This document shows, piece after piece, positions 12,909 through 24,867 of a stretch of DNA of 64,000 bases (positions within the stretch are counted from its first letter, which is position 1; each line of letters begins with the position of its first letter). Made by a program: the position numbers and the translations under genes. The stretch lies in assembly GCF_000276665.1 (NCBI RefSeq), contig NW_004955466.1, positions 12,428,270 to 12,492,269 on the forward strand, written 5' to 3'. This stretch comes from Chinchilla lanigera. Taxonomy: Eukaryota > Chordata > Mammalia > Rodentia > Chinchillidae. A model generated the notes under the pieces. It made no database searches. It worked only from the letters and a program-made list of their open reading frames with translations, and was not told where the DNA came from.

Positions 12909-13424
12909 TTTATTTATTTATTTAAAAAATTTTTTTTTAATTTTAAAGAGTGAAAGAAGGATAACATAATAATGGGGGGGGGTTTTACCAAATTACAGAC
13001 AAAGTGGTAGGAAATTATCAATGGTTATTGTTTTACATATTGTTATCTACAAGATAGTTTCTCAGGAAAACAAATAGACAAATGATAGTGAGTTACAGAC
13101 AAAAGAGATAGGATATTATCAATAGTTGTTGTGCTATACTTAGGTATCTTCAAAGTGGCTTCTAAAGAATATAAATAGAACTATATTTGAGTGACCTACT
13201 GAATAATCATTCAATAATTCTCAATGGTTGTTGTAGGAAACACATAATAATAAACATGGGTCCATTTATGAAATAGGATAGGAACAATACAAACATTACA
13301 GAGTTATGGATAGATTAGTAGGAAAATATCAATGACTGCTGTAATACATGGTGGTATCTTAGAAGTGGTTTCTCAGGAAGACAGAGATACACAAGAAGGA
13401 TCTAACAAGTAGTTACAGCCTAAG
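12909..13424 (-). repeat. L1 3' UTR part of the chimera, three tandem units
   Basis: It has the same composition as the other L1 3' UTRs, but the ~95-110 base unit (acagacaaagtggtaggaaa through gtggtttctcaggaa-like) appears three times, near 12990-13080, 13088-13190 and 13295-13395, with growing divergence. Other L1 tails here carry one or two units. Confidence 0.7.
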
Positions 13425-14072
13425 TGTTGTCAAAAATCAAGTGAGCTGTCTGGGGCCAAAGCTATTTTTTGTAGCATTTTCTCTCCAGCCTCCCATCGCA
13501 TTGGGACCCCACAACCAGTTAGTGACCTCTGCCCAACTGGCAGGAATCCTGCTGCAGACTTCTCCAGAGCGCCACCACAGCCTGTACTGTCAGGGGAAGA
13601 ATGGCTTCCAATGAATCTCTGCAGGTATTATGCAAGGTCCTCCTGGTTTACAGCTTCCGAGCGGCTCTCATGACCCCAGTCCACAGGACCTCTGACTCCT
13701 TGGGCTTAGTCTGCATTCTCATGTTCTCTGAGTCCTTGTTCAGCAGCTGCTCCTCCGCTGGCTCTGGACCTTTCTGGTTCTCAATGGCAGGAGCAAGGGT
13801 GGCCCCGTTGTATGGCATGTATTCCCAGGGGTTGTTCAAAGTTTGAATGATTCACACACGTCCGTGGGTGGACATTTGCAGCCAGTGCATGGTGGGCCAA
13901 TTGTGTCATTGTTTCTCTGTGTCATGATAGATCTTAATTGAGCGGCGGCGGCCGGCCTAAGGGCCGGTGTGCAACAGCGCTCACCACTGCATGGCTCCCC
14001 ATGAGCCAGGGGCCCTCCCGCCGGGGGCCTACGAGGCAGGAAGCTAGCCAGCCGGAAGACCGGCCCTCCCCC
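13425..14072 (-). pseudogene. Processed copy of an unrecognised small-protein mRNA
   Basis: On the minus strand a GC-rich, CpG-containing leader with a GGC run (14072 to about 13926) precedes an ATG at 13925. The frame starts MTQRNNDTIGPPCTGCKC and contains a CxxCxCPPxxxC motif. It is shifted by one base near 13838-13842, then continues NNPWEYMPYNGATL and ends RAARKL at a TAA (13648-13650), giving about 93 codons in all. The absence of introns, the 5' UTR-like leader and the flanking duplication shared with L1 sequence point to a retrocopy. I do not recognise the parent gene; it should encode a roughly 90-residue cysteine-containing protein. The frameshift makes it non-functional as read, unless it is an assembly error. 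Confidence 0.65.
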
Positions 14073-14086
14073 TTTGCTTCTATTCA

Positions 14087-17000
14087 AATATGAAGAAAGC
14101 AAAAGAATGATTTGGGAAGGGAAAGACAGTGGAGGTTCTTATCCAAACCATGCAGAACAGTGAGGACCAGGGAAACTCTTGGCCTCTGGGGTATGTTTGT
14201 AAGGAATGTGGAGGTGGTAGATAGATGAATGCAGAATGGACATTGGTCATGGTTTCCATGGAAGTCTATCACAGACACAGGCCTTTTCACAACATGCACA
14301 GGAAGAATCATTGGCTTTAGAATTTGAGAGTGAAGCTGGGTAAGAGGAGCCCATTTAACAGGTCAGTTGGAGACAACTGAGCGATGGAGACACTGCTTGA
14401 GAGGGCCTGACGAGCCTCTTCCAAGACTGGGTTTGCCCAGATGCCCAGGAGTTTTGTTTAATAACATTTTAATGCTTTTCAGACTAAGCCAAGCACTTGT
14501 GTGTTAGGAATTGTGAATTTGGGTGTGTCACTGATGGATTTTATGGTGAATGATGGAATAGCACATGTACAGGAAGTATATTATTTCATAATTCCTTTGG
14601 ATTAAAGAACAGGCCAAAGACTGCTAGATTTTAGTGCTAAAATATCCAATTAATTTTCTTTATTCTGGAAGAGAGAGGTTCTATAGTCAATGATAAAGAC
14701 TCTATGGTCCCTACTCAGTCAGGCCGCACAGAATCTAGAAGCACTTTTAATCCTCTATTTTTAATGCTTAAACCAATTGCCATGTCCTATCACTTTCCAA
14801 GTCTTCAGGGTGGTGGAAAGTGGAAAATTCACCATGTCTCTGAAGTCTGTCCATGCCTCTGGAACTAAAGTTATTATTAAGATCACACACTTGGGACATA
14901 TAGGTGGTTAACCTCATAGAAGGCTAAGACTTTTTCACCCTTCCCCGCATCTCTTTGTCTCTTTCTTGGCTCCTCATGCTCCACTTCTTTGCTGCTCCTC
15001 TTCTCTACTCCCTTCCTGTAGTATTATGTCCGGCCTCCAGGGAGGGTTGTTTGTCCTTCCCTGCCATGCAGGGTGGGCTGGGGTAAGGTGGTATAGCGCT
15101 AGAGTAAGGTGGGGGCTTTCAGTGTTAGACACAGAGGGGGGATGGAAAATGTTCTTGGAGATAATCTTAGGCTGGAAGATTTCAGTAACTGAATCGCAAA
15201 TACTAGTTTTCTGCTAGCATTTCCCCTTATTATAGTAAAAGAATTTCTGTCTCCTCTTCAGCCTTAGGTTACCTTATGGAATTTCTTATCCTTGGTAGGT
15301 ATCAGGCTCCAAAAGCAAGTATAAGAAAGACCTGTTGTATGAGAAAAATAACTGTATGGTCAAGAGAACTCCTGCACTCCTGAGATCTAGAGCAGGAGGT
15401 GATGCTCAGTATTCCTCTAGGGGTTTAATTGACCATGTGGCAGTTGTCTTGTTTCATGGCTTTTAGGTTGAAATTTCTAACCTGAGAAATCATGGAGTGA
15501 GTGGATTATATCTTCTAGTTTCCACAGTAAAAGGAGCTGTGGTCTCAGCAGTGATCATGGTATCTTCTTGCTTTTCTACTGTCTCAGAACAGATGGAGCC
15601 CAAGCTCAGCTCCATCTCTGGCTTTGAAGAACAGCACATAGAAGTTGAACATTTAAAGATGTCATTTTTATTCCATTGTATTTTCATTACCTGCTTAACT
15701 GTTTGTCTCTTTCCATTAAATCCCAGGCCCCTGAAGTTTCCTTTTTCCCTATCCCTCTCTGCCTAGCACCTGCCTGGCTCCTCACTGGTGCCACCTGGGG
15801 AATGGAAGGGTGAGAGACCTGCATGGCGAACAGCAGTAATGTTGGTTTGATGTTTTCAGGAGTGTGGAGAAGTTTTCCTTTTTCATGTGTGGGACATCTT
15901 TATTGACAAAAGCTTTGATTTTAAGGAAGCAATGATAAAAATAATTATAAAGAGGCGGAATACGCTGAAAAAACAGTCAATGTGGGCAAGTTTCTAAAAA
16001 TGTATCCTGTGGTCACCCGTCTTCTCCTGACCGTGTGCTGTGGTCCACAGTTCTTTTTCCGTTCTTGTTCTGTCTGTACTCCCTGTCCTCTTGCTCTCCT
16101 CCTACAATTCATTAAGTTTAATTTGTTCTTCCTCCTAATGAAGGGAATCATGGGAGATTTTTAGCGGTCATTTTTAGAGGAGGAAATTGAGACCATAGAA
16201 ATGTAACGTGTTGTCTACTCATGCCCAGCGAGTCCTTGGACTCAGGGCTGTGTTTCACACCCCCATCCAAAACATCCTGTGTGCACTTGGGCTGGGTGCC
16301 CTCCCGACTCATTTTGTAGCAGGTGGAAGAAATGTCAGTGAGAAGGAAGTGAGAACATATGGGTTTATTTTCTGAAAACAAATGTAACTCAAGGATTTTT
16401 TGGTGTGTATTTGATTAATGTGATCACCAAAAATGCCCATCAGGAAAAATGAATGTTTATATTGCACACACACATACACACACACACTGATTTATCCTTA
16501 GAAATACCAGCATTTGTAAACTTTACTCAGAAAATAAACACCTCTAAGACGTACATTTCACACATTTTTCTTTATATATACGTATTATTTGCTTCCTTTT
16601 TTTGGTTTCTTTTTAGTTTCTTCTTGGGCTATAAAATTATTTTACTTGGCAAGTTATGGAATAATCATTTGGCAAGCTCTTCAAAAAGAGAAGTTGAAAT
16701 GGGAGAGGATTAGTGTGCAGGCGCAGACTTCACTCTTCCTTGTGGTGCAGTTGAAACTATTTGTAAGAATTTGTTCCTAAGGATGACCAAAATGTGTCTC
16801 ATCTTTGGAGTGTTGCTAACAATATGTCAACATCTAAGGAGAAATTTCCTTTGCTGCCTCCCTCACGCTCCCTGTGCCTCCCTCTGCTTCCCTCTCCTCT
16901 GCTCTCCTCACCTCCACTTTTTTCTGTCTCTCTCTTTTTTTATCTTTTCAAGAATGCTCCATGCATTAAGGAGAAATGTTAGGGTGTTTCGCTGAAGGGA

Positions 17001-17390
17001 CATCTCACCCCTACTCCCTTTGGTAAACCTGTAATCAGGTAGCTTGAGTGCTTAATTCATTCCAAGTAGCACTGAGGCAGTCCTGTGTTGGGGAAGGGAG
17101 GTCACTCAGTCATGCCTGAGGAGCATCCAGAATTCTGTATTTACTATTTGCAGTGACTGTGGGGGTTGACCATACCAAGGGTGGTGCGGTGGTGTGCCTT
17201 TGGCTGGAGATGGGGTGGCAGATAGGGGTCAAGAATTGTTTCACTTAATGTCAGGATGGAGTTGGAACTGTGCATTTTCAGTCAATCAGTATTTTAAGAA
17301 AGAGTTTCAATAACTCAAGGAAATAGTACCTAAATTCAAAGAGCTCCCAACTGCACCCTCTTCTGCTCATTTTCTATTTTCCTGGATCAG
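14087..17390. other. Unique sequence with small simple repeats
   Basis: I see no supported gene. A short CA-rich tract lies at 16464-16488 and a pyrimidine-rich stretch at 16860-16950. Two overlapping open frames around 15.49-15.77 kb, one per strand, read plausibly but have no splice structure I can defend. Confidence 0.4.
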
Positions 17391-17609
17391 TGTTTCAGTA
17401 AAATAAATATACCATTGACCTTCCTCCATGGGTATCTGGAGGAAAACAAAGAAGCCATAAAAGAGTTTTTCTACTCTTGCATGAAAAGTGCTATATACTA
17501 CAAAGTGCAGCTCTGTTTTATGGAGAGAACCAGAAGGAATAGTCTTTATGATGAGGTTTCTGGGAATTTTTGTAATGCATGTGGATCTGAAGATACAGCT
17601 TGGATGTGA
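17391..17609 (+). CDS. Candidate terminal exon, product unknown
   Basis: An open segment of 72 codons plus TGA follows a strong pyrimidine tract ending in AG at 17389-17390. The encoded end reads ...LTFLHGYLEENKEAIKEFF... and finishes NFCNACGSEDTAWM. It is followed within 130 bases by two AATAAA signals, the second with a GT-rich stretch after it, as expected for a last exon. The frame is also open upstream to a TAA at 17331. I do not recognise the product and see no partner exon nearby. It may instead be the 3' end of an old retrocopy, or chance. Confidence 0.25.
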   Translation, partial: CFSKINIPLTFLHGYLEENKEAIKEFFYSCMKSAIYYKVQLCFMERTRRNSLYDEVSGNFCNACGSEDTAWM

Positions 17610-17632
17610 GTTGTTAAGATCAAGACCATAGC

Positions 17633-17755
17633 AATAAAGATGCCACTGTTCTTTTGATAATGTACAGAACTTTGTACTTTTGTGTGTGGGCTTTCATTTT
17701 AAAAGATAAATATATTTTTAAAGCTTTGACAAATAAAGTGTGTTTTTTTGACTGC
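17633..17755 (+). terminator. Two possible polyadenylation signals
   Basis: AATAAA occurs at 17633-17638 and 17732-17737. The second is followed directly by GTGTGTTTTTTTG, a typical downstream GU/U-rich element. They would serve the exon candidate ending at 17609. In A/T-rich DNA such hexamers are also common by chance. Confidence 0.3.
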
Positions 17756-17768
17756 TTGTAAGTTAAAG

Positions 17769-17965
17769 CAAAAAAGACCAAATGTAATATAACAACAACT
17801 GTTAATTTGTATCATTTTGTCTTGACACCCTGTATCACTTTAAATGTTCCTGTTTGGTTCCTTTATGTTTGTGATACTGGTGTGCTGCTATTGTTCTTTT
17901 TTTTTTCACTTACTACTCTCTTTAAAATAAAATTTAACAAACAAACAAACAAAAAAGAACAAATG
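17769..17965 (+). mobile_element. Very short L1 3' UTR insertion, plus strand
   Basis: Sixteen-base copies CAAAAAAGACCAAATG (17769-17784) and CAAAAAAGAACAAATG (17950-17965), one mismatch, flank only about 165 bases of L1 3' UTR ending in AAATAAAATTTAAC and an AAAC-rich tail. This shows that the L1 piece is a separate insertion, not part of the upstream exon-like segment. Confidence 0.8.
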
Positions 17966-18138
17966 GCGTGAAACCCTTCATGTGTCCAGTGTTTTAGTGG
18001 ACTCCCTGCTCATACTGAGAGCAAAGGCTCCTAAGATGCTCCTATTAGTATGTTTTCCCCCGAACCAAAAAAAGAAAAAGAAAACCAGAAAATTTCCACA
18101 TGCCATATTCAAAGTTTTACATGCATGTATTTTTATTT

Positions 18139-19132
18139 TACTCTTTTTCTTATTATTTGTTTTATTTTAAAAGTAAAAAAATGAAAACATTAACAAACAG
18201 ACAACCATTTACAAAGTAGCACAAAAGTACAAGCAATACTGAATTACAGACAAGGTGACAGGGAGTTAACAATGGTTGTTGTATTACATATTGATAACCT
18301 CAGAGTGGTTACTCAGGAAAACAAATAGGGACATGCAAGATTGATCAAATAAGTAATCATTAACTGTTCCTTTCAGTAAAGTGATAGAAGTCAGTAGTAC
18401 AACTATGTTAGCTATCCTGTATATACACACATAATAATTTCCCCTTCTTTCTTTTCTCTTCCTTCATCTAAGTTGCTCTTACTTTTCAGCAGTTTCATTT
18501 CACAATGTCTGTCATACCTTCTAATTTTTATTCACTCTTTCAGGTTCTTACAGTAGTGAGACAGTATGTTGCTTACACATGCAGGTCTGATTTATTTCAC
18601 TTACGAGTATGCGCTCTAGTTGTGACCATTTACCTATAAAAGCCTCAAGTTTATCTTTCTTTATTGCTGAGTAATATTCCATTATATAAAAATGCCACAA
18701 TTTTTTTATCCATTCCTCAGTGAATGGACATTTTGGTTGCTTCCATGATTTAGCTATTACAAATTGCACTGCTATACACATGGGTGCACATGTATTGCTG
18801 TGATATGATGGTTTCAGATCTTCTGGGAAAACACCCAGAAGGGGAATATCTGGGTTGAATGGGACCTCTAGACCTAGTTTGCTGAGGAATCTCCAGACTG
18901 ATTTCCACAGTGGTTTCACCAGTCTGCATTCCCACCAGCAGTGAGGAAGAGTTCCTATTTCTCCACATTCTCGCCAGTATTTGTTATCGGTTAATTTCTT
19001 AGATGAAATCTCAATGTTGTTTTAATTTGCATTTCTTGAATGACTAATGATGTTGAACATTTTCTTGTGGATTTATTTGCCATTTGTATTTCTTTATCTG
19101 AGAAGTGTGTATTCATCTCAGATGCTACTCTT
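18139..19132 (-). mobile_element. 5'-truncated L1 with ORF2 C-terminus, minus strand
   Basis: The 3' UTR (to about 18540) is followed on the minus strand by the ORF2 end at 18548-18919, about 123 residues. It contains [10 protein letters not shown] near the start, then WKQPKCP, WIKKLWH and FYIMEYYSAIKKDK, the hallmark order of the L1 ORF2 C-terminus. This is the reverse transcriptase/endonuclease protein of L1, here only its tail. A 7-base word TACTCTT at both ends is a possible but weak target-site duplication. The frame is broken further upstream. Confidence 0.88.
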
Positions 19133-20934
19133 GATAAATTTTCTCTTTAGATTTTTTTGGTTATCTACTATTTGTAACAGTGCTTTAAGAAGGATATACT
19201 AGATATATGGTATTTAAATATTTTGCAGTTTTCTTGGTTTATTTTCTTCTTAAAAGTCAAAAAGAAATTCCTGAAGATCAAAGGAATCTCTGTTTGCAGA
19301 TTAGCCAGGAATAGAATTTGGGATCTGATCTTAGCAGAATTACATTTAGAACATGTACAAAACTCCCAGCTGGAATCAGAACATCAAATCTCTTACAGAC
19401 ATTTTCATCTGTGGCCAATTGGTAACATTCCAGCAGGGTCTGTCTTTTGAAATCTGGTTTCCTCTCTCCAGAATTAAATCTCAGCTGTGTCTTCAGTAGA
19501 AAAGGCTCCGGCATCCTGCCTGTCATGGTTATCTATCAGCTTTCCTCCAAGAAAGAAAGGAAGAATGTTTCTGAAAGTCTTGGAACAGCCAGTAAGGTGA
19601 TTGTGTAGTTAAATACACATTCCCTATATCCTTCCCTAAAACATTTCCTTAGCCTAAAACTAACTCTCTGTCCAAACCTCATAGCATCAGAAATCTTCCT
19701 AGGAACAAGAAATCTCAATGGGTGTTCACTGTAACACAGTGTGATTTTCACTGAGTGTTTATAAGTGGCTTCTAAGGTTCATAATAGTAACCATACTGAT
19801 GGTTTGTTTGCTTCATCAAACTCTGGTCTAGGGAAATAACTGAGGATTTTTGGTTATAAAGAAAGGCAGGTCAATATACTGTAGCTCTCCATATCATGTA
19901 CATTTTCTGTAGCTACCCATGAAAGAAGCCATAGGAGACCAAGCGGGTGACCGGACCCTGCAGAGAACCCAGAGTCTGGAAGGAGATTTGGAGCCACAAA
20001 GGCTAGAAGCGGAGGTCTCAGCTGCTGGCACACTAACTAATAGGAAAGGAAGGCAAGAGTCAACTCTGAGATGTCAGAAGACATGTACTTGTAAGACATT
20101 AGTCCTTTTTTTGCGCAACATTCTTCCAATTTTATTTTTAGAAAACAATAGCACTGCCATAGGATTTTCAAATGGCTGTGGTTTTGGCCTTGTCATGAGA
20201 TGATCCCCTTACGCCCCCCCCCCCCCCGTATTTGCAAGCCTCACCAGTAATTACCTCCCTCCTTGCCGGATAGATCTGCTTTGCGGTAGTGCAGAGGGGT
20301 AGGTGGTGGAGACCACCGTTACCAGAGACAATTAGCCATTTAGCCCGGTGGGAAGGCTCAGTGAACTCACTGAGGGTTTTACCCGTCCAGGTGGAATCCA
20401 GGGCTTTGGTCTCTAGGCAGCCCATTTAGCCTCTTTATCTCAGAATGACAAGTTTGCTCTTTGTGTCTTTTGGCTAAGGGTTTTCCCTCCTGGAGAAAAT
20501 CTTTGAAAAGTCAGCAGGGTTCCAGCTGGAAGAAGCTGACCTTGGAGGAATAAGAGCACTTGCTTCCTTCTGTGACAGTGTCCTGCAATTTCTCCTGCTG
20601 CCCCTGGATTCCTGGCTGGACTGCTCCAGAGATGCGGAGGGAGCCACCAGGGCTGCACAGCACCTCTGCACGAGTAGGAGAACAGGGACGCAGTATATAG
20701 CCTGGGACAGCTGCGGGGGAGGCATGCCAAGGCCAGAGAAAATGAGAGGTGGGCTCACAAAGCATCCCTTCTCACAAAGCTGAGACGTAAGGCAGGCATA
20801 CTGAAATGTAGTAACTCATGAAGGATAAAGTTCACCTGGATGTTCTAGGGTATCGATAAGCACCTGCAGGTACTTTCTTATTTAATGGACATTAATCATT
20901 TTTAAGTGGGAGAAAATGTAATGTGTACCATATA
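19133..20934. other. Mostly unique sequence, no gene seen
   Basis: I see no convincing exon. A run of 14 C lies at 20214-20227. The GC-rich part 20440-20760 has three overlapping minus-strand frames, none with convincing features. Confidence 0.4.
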
Positions 20935-21190
20935 TGTTCTACAATTTCTAATAGACATACAAAAAAAAGTAAAGAAATAAACAATGAATTTTGATGATAT
21001 ATTTTATTTAATCCTACATATTATCATTTTAACACACAATCAGTATAAAATCAATTAGTGAGCTATGTTACACCCCACCCACTCAGTGTCTGAGGACCTT
21101 GGCTTTCAGTGTGGACTTTGTAGCAGCATGTCTCAATTGGTCTCATCATATTTGAAGTGCTCAATAGCTGCTTGTGACAAATGGCTTCTG
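20935..21190 (+). repeat. Ancient mammal-wide DNA-transposon-like repeat
   Basis: The order aatgaattttgatgatatat, tttaatcctacatattatca, acacacaatcagtataaaat and gaagtgctcaatagctgctt matches an old mammal-wide repeat that I recall as hAT-type. I am unsure of the family name. No ends or duplication are visible. Confidence 0.45.
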
Positions 21191-21602
21191 TACTGCAATG
21201 TCACTCTACAGCCTGCTTAGAAGCCCAACTGGTCTCCTCTATGAATGAAATAAAATATCTTATTTTTAAAACTAAAATCACAGAAGCTATTCTACCACTC
21301 CTGCTAGAAAGAGAAACCAACCAGCCTTATCAAATTAATAAGGTAGTGGAGACCACTATGAAGCAGCTCTGAGCAGGGCTTCTATTAACCAATCGGCTTT
21401 CCATGTTTACTTGTGAGTCTCTGGTCCCTCCTGAGGCCTGTAACGGTGGATGAAGCCATGAGGCCTCAGAGGACAAGACAAGGCCACAGCTGAGGACATT
21501 TGGCTCCAACCCCAATTAACTAAAAGGAAAATGCAGCTGCAGGAATCTCACTCCTACAGTGAAGGCCTTCCTGGAGTTAACATAGTTCTCCTAAATTAAT
21601 AT

Positions 21603-21716
21603 AAATATTTCGGGGCTGGGGATTTAGCTCAGCGGCAAAAAGCGCCTGCCTGGCAAGCGCAAGGTCGTGAGTTCGGTTCCCGGTACCGGAGAAAAACCAA
21701 AAAAAAAAAATATTTC
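21603..21716 (+). mobile_element. ID SINE, plus strand
   Basis: The body reads ggggctggggatttagctca, gcgcctgcctggcaagcgca, aggtcgtgagttcggttccc and ends in an A-run. The tRNA-like box A (tagctcagcgg) and box B (gttcggttc) are intact. A 9-base AAATATTTC appears on both sides, partly merging with the tail. It carries one extra A in the central A-run compared with the copy at 51.3 kb. Confidence 0.93.
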
Positions 21717-23369
21717 TTGGAGAATTCTGTAAGGGGTTTCCCGTGTCCTGCCCAGATTCCTGCATTTTCTTCAGTATCCCCCTCCTTTATTTGAAAACCT
21801 AATAAATGCAGGCAGCCCAGAGAACTCCGGGTCTTAACCCAGATAATCTTAAATATTGTAAGAGAGTTGGACCCTCCTGGAGCCCTAAAATCATTTCAAT
21901 TGTCTCATTTATTTAAGCTATCCACTCATTTGAGAGATTGTCAGTCTGATCAGCCTGCAATAACAAGGGTTATTAACCTGATTGTAAGGGCAGCTGGCTA
22001 CTGGGTTTTCCCCATGTCTGAATCCATTCCAACAGGGCCCAGAGGTGGCCTTGGTGAGGCGAGTGAGCCTTCTCTACAGAAGCTTAGTGGAGATTTGTCA
22101 CGGTCTCAGCCCTCAGCTCTTCATGGCATGTGGCAGGCTCACAGGAACACTGCAGTGCTTTCTCACGGACGGGAGTTTTGGGAAGTGAGGTTGGGAGGGG
22201 CAGAGTGTTTCTGATACCCAGGCAGCCCACAACCCCTCCCCCTGAACCATCCAGCAGGACAACTAAGTCAAATTGCTGTCTTTTCTGGCCCGCACTGAAG
22301 TTCAGGCCAGATGGTACGGTCTGGCGACCAGGGTCTGCATGTCCTGCTGCCTTGGCTAGAGACCGCTCTTTGTTGGGATCCCTGGACGGTTGGATATGGT
22401 CAGAGGTTTGGAATAAGGGATGCTGCAGTAGAATGAGAACTGACTGTTGGCCTGTCATCCTACTTTTTCTCAGTACTTACACTCTCAGTATTTTAAAATT
22501 CAGTTTGAAAGTAGTTGGGGGGAAGAGGAACCTAACTAGGTGAGTGCTGACAGCACTCACCCTATGCCATTGACTCAGAAAGCCCAGATAAGGTAAAACT
22601 TCATATTTGTTTTTCTTACTCTAGCTGGGCAAAGGTTTGGTTTGTAACAAAAAGTGTACTTCACTCACAAGAAACTTTTTAAGTTTTCCCATTTTATAAA
22701 TAATTTTACAGAAAACTAGAGAACCCAGAAATGCATAAAAAATATGTTTTCATTTCACCAGCTAGTGTTTTATCAATGTGCCATTAACAGTTACTATTTT
22801 CTTGAGTTCTTTTTTTTCTCTGTATAAACGCAAATATATTTAAGAGTTGGGCTTACAAATAATTTTGCATGCTTTTTCATTTGCTGTAGCATGAGCGTTT
22901 TATTATGCTTTAGGTGTTAAATCTTTACTACACATTTATACAATATACTGTATTACAGTGTTCTCCTTTCCCCCTGTTTTTTGACTTGAAGCTTTTTCAA
23001 ATGTTTCTTAAGGGGCATGGAGAAAAATTACAATTTCATTTGATTTAAATATCTTCATATAAATATTGCTATTTGACCTTTTTAGGAAGGTAATAAGCTA
23101 TAAAAGAAAGATGAAATAAAATATTTTTTATTTCATGCACTTTGCTTGTAGTCAGGAGATTTTCCCTGGAATTGTGCTGGGCTAAGAATAAAGTAACTAC
23201 CAGTTGTGAGCCGGTCAGTGTGATCTTTTCTTAGAAGACAGCTCTGGTGATATTTATTCTTAAAGTGCCATTTGATTCTCCAATGTACTTTTTCTACAAG
23301 TTCTCCCACAAGTGCTATGACATTGACTAAATTGCAAGAGACACATTTAATTATTTTTAGACTTATATT
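21717..23369. other. Unique sequence, no gene seen
   Basis: No repeat is recognised. Overlapping frames of 115-137 codons on opposite strands at 21.87-22.54 kb cross one another and have no splice logic, so I do not call them. From 22.6 kb the DNA becomes A/T-rich. Confidence 0.4.
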
Positions 23370-24215
23370 AGCAGAATTTAAAATGGCTCCAAAGTAAACA
23401 GAGCAGTATAATGACCGTCAGGGACCCATTATGCAACTTCAACCAACATCCACATTTAGCCATTCTTATTCGGCTTGTTCTTTACCTACTCCCTCTGTTT
23501 TCTGTTTGATATAGCTGTGTAACTCACACCCTGGTCTGGACATAAAACATCTCCATGTCCTCAGGGAAGTCCCTTCATATCTCTTCCTATGCACTTCTCC
23601 AGCCAATGGCTCTCTCTTAAGAAGCAAGCACTATTCTGATATTTTTCATCTTGGATTTGCTTTGCTTATGCTAGAACTTCTGATCAGTGGTATCATATAG
23701 GATGCACTCTTATGCATCTGCCTTCTTTCTGTGACATTCATCCCTGCGATTGCACATATTGGTAGTTTGTCTATTTTTATTGAACAGTATTTTATTGTAG
23801 AAGTGTAGTAGAAGAAAAATTTATTTATCCATTCAACTACTAAGTAGTATGTGGTTTATTCCCAGCTTGGGACTATCAGCATTCTGTATAAGTCTTTGTG
23901 CGAACATACACTTTTAAATTCCCTTAAGTGAATAGGCAGGAATAGAATTGTTGGGTGAAAGAATAGGTATATTTTAACTTTAAAAAGAACTGCCAAGCTT
24001 TCCACGTCTACCAACCATAAATGAGAGTTCCAGTTACCCTATGTACTTGCCAACATTTGCTTTTGTCAGTCTTTTTTTAAAGTTTAGCTACTCTTGTGAA
24101 TGTGTAGTGATATTTTTGTGGTGTTATTTTGCACTGCCCTGATGACTAATAATGTCAAGTATTCCTTCTCGCATTTATTGTCTACTTAATCTTCCTGTGT
24201 GATGTACTTGGTTAA
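23370..24215 (-). mobile_element. Old L1 fragment, minus strand
   Basis: Phrases such as gacccattatgcaacttcaa, gaatagaattgttgggtgaa and cactgccctgatgactaata are the reverse complement of the ORF2/3' UTR region of ancient mammalian L1. It is highly diverged, with no open frame and no clear ends. Confidence 0.65.
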
Positions 24216-24867
24216 GAGATAGTTTTTTTTAGGACACACTGAACTAAACTTGCATTCCAGACAATCTTTCTTTGGTCATGTGTGGCACAGTCTGGGAGGA
24301 TGTTTCTTAAAGTGGGTGCATAGGAAAACATCTGCAGGGTCACAGCTTGCTTCTGTGCTTCGTTGTAGATTTCTGCTCCTTCCATGGCCCCTCTTACGGC
24401 GCTGGTGTGAGTCATTTCCTGGCGCTTGCTCTCCGAACGTCTCCCAGGGCTGGGCCTGCAGTTCCCTGTGCCTTTGCTGTCTGATCAGGGTAGGTTCACA
24501 GGGAAGAAACCTTTACGAGCTCCTTAGTTTAGTGCTCCATAGCCTTAACTCATATTACTCAGCATCTCAAAAGCTCCATTGAGAACTCAAGCTCCTATTC
24601 TAACCCAGTCATGAGAACTAAAAATATCTCAAGTAACTCTACTTGGAATTGAGACAAGAAGGGATATATTTTGGGATTGCCAAGTGACACCAACATTATT
24701 CATAAAAACTAAAAGCGTTTGAAGAGAGGCTGTGATTTATATCTAAATCACTGTGCTTATGCTGTAAGCTAAATAATGTTCCTCAGACTACGGTAAAGGC
24801 TGGCAATTAATAGTTTCTAGAGTGTCTGTAGTCCACAGGCCACTCTGTGAGCAGTCTTGATTGAGGG

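Larger units (their letters stand above)
12895..14086 (-). mobile_element. Chimeric retrocopy: cellular cDNA joined to L1 3' UTR
   Basis: A 14-base duplication, TTTGCCTCTATTCA at 12895-12908 and TTTGCTTCTATTCA at 14073-14086 (one mismatch), brackets a two-part insert. Read on the minus strand it begins with a GC-rich mRNA-like 5' end at 14072, continues through a small pseudo-ORF to about 13425, and then passes into an L1 3' UTR ending in an A-rich tail at 12909. Because only one target-site duplication encloses both parts, I infer one insertion made by reverse-transcriptase template switching from L1 RNA to a cellular mRNA, a mechanism described for other mRNA-L1 chimeras. The exact junction, somewhere around 13400-13440, is uncertain. 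Confidence 0.75.

Noticed and set aside
17391..17949. A second mRNA-L1 chimera formed by the exon-like segment and the downstream L1 tail
   Set aside because: The L1 piece has its own 16-base duplication at 17769 and 17950, so it inserted separately.
18548..18919. 123-codon minus-strand frame as a host gene
   Set aside because: It is the C-terminus of L1 ORF2, recorded as part of the L1.
21612..21707. tRNA-like gene with boxes A and B
   Set aside because: It is an ID SINE: it has an A-tail and flanking duplication, and many copies occur in the window.
21867..22543. Paired 115-137 codon frames on both strands
   Set aside because: They overlap antisense, with no acceptor or donor that keeps frame and no known similarity.
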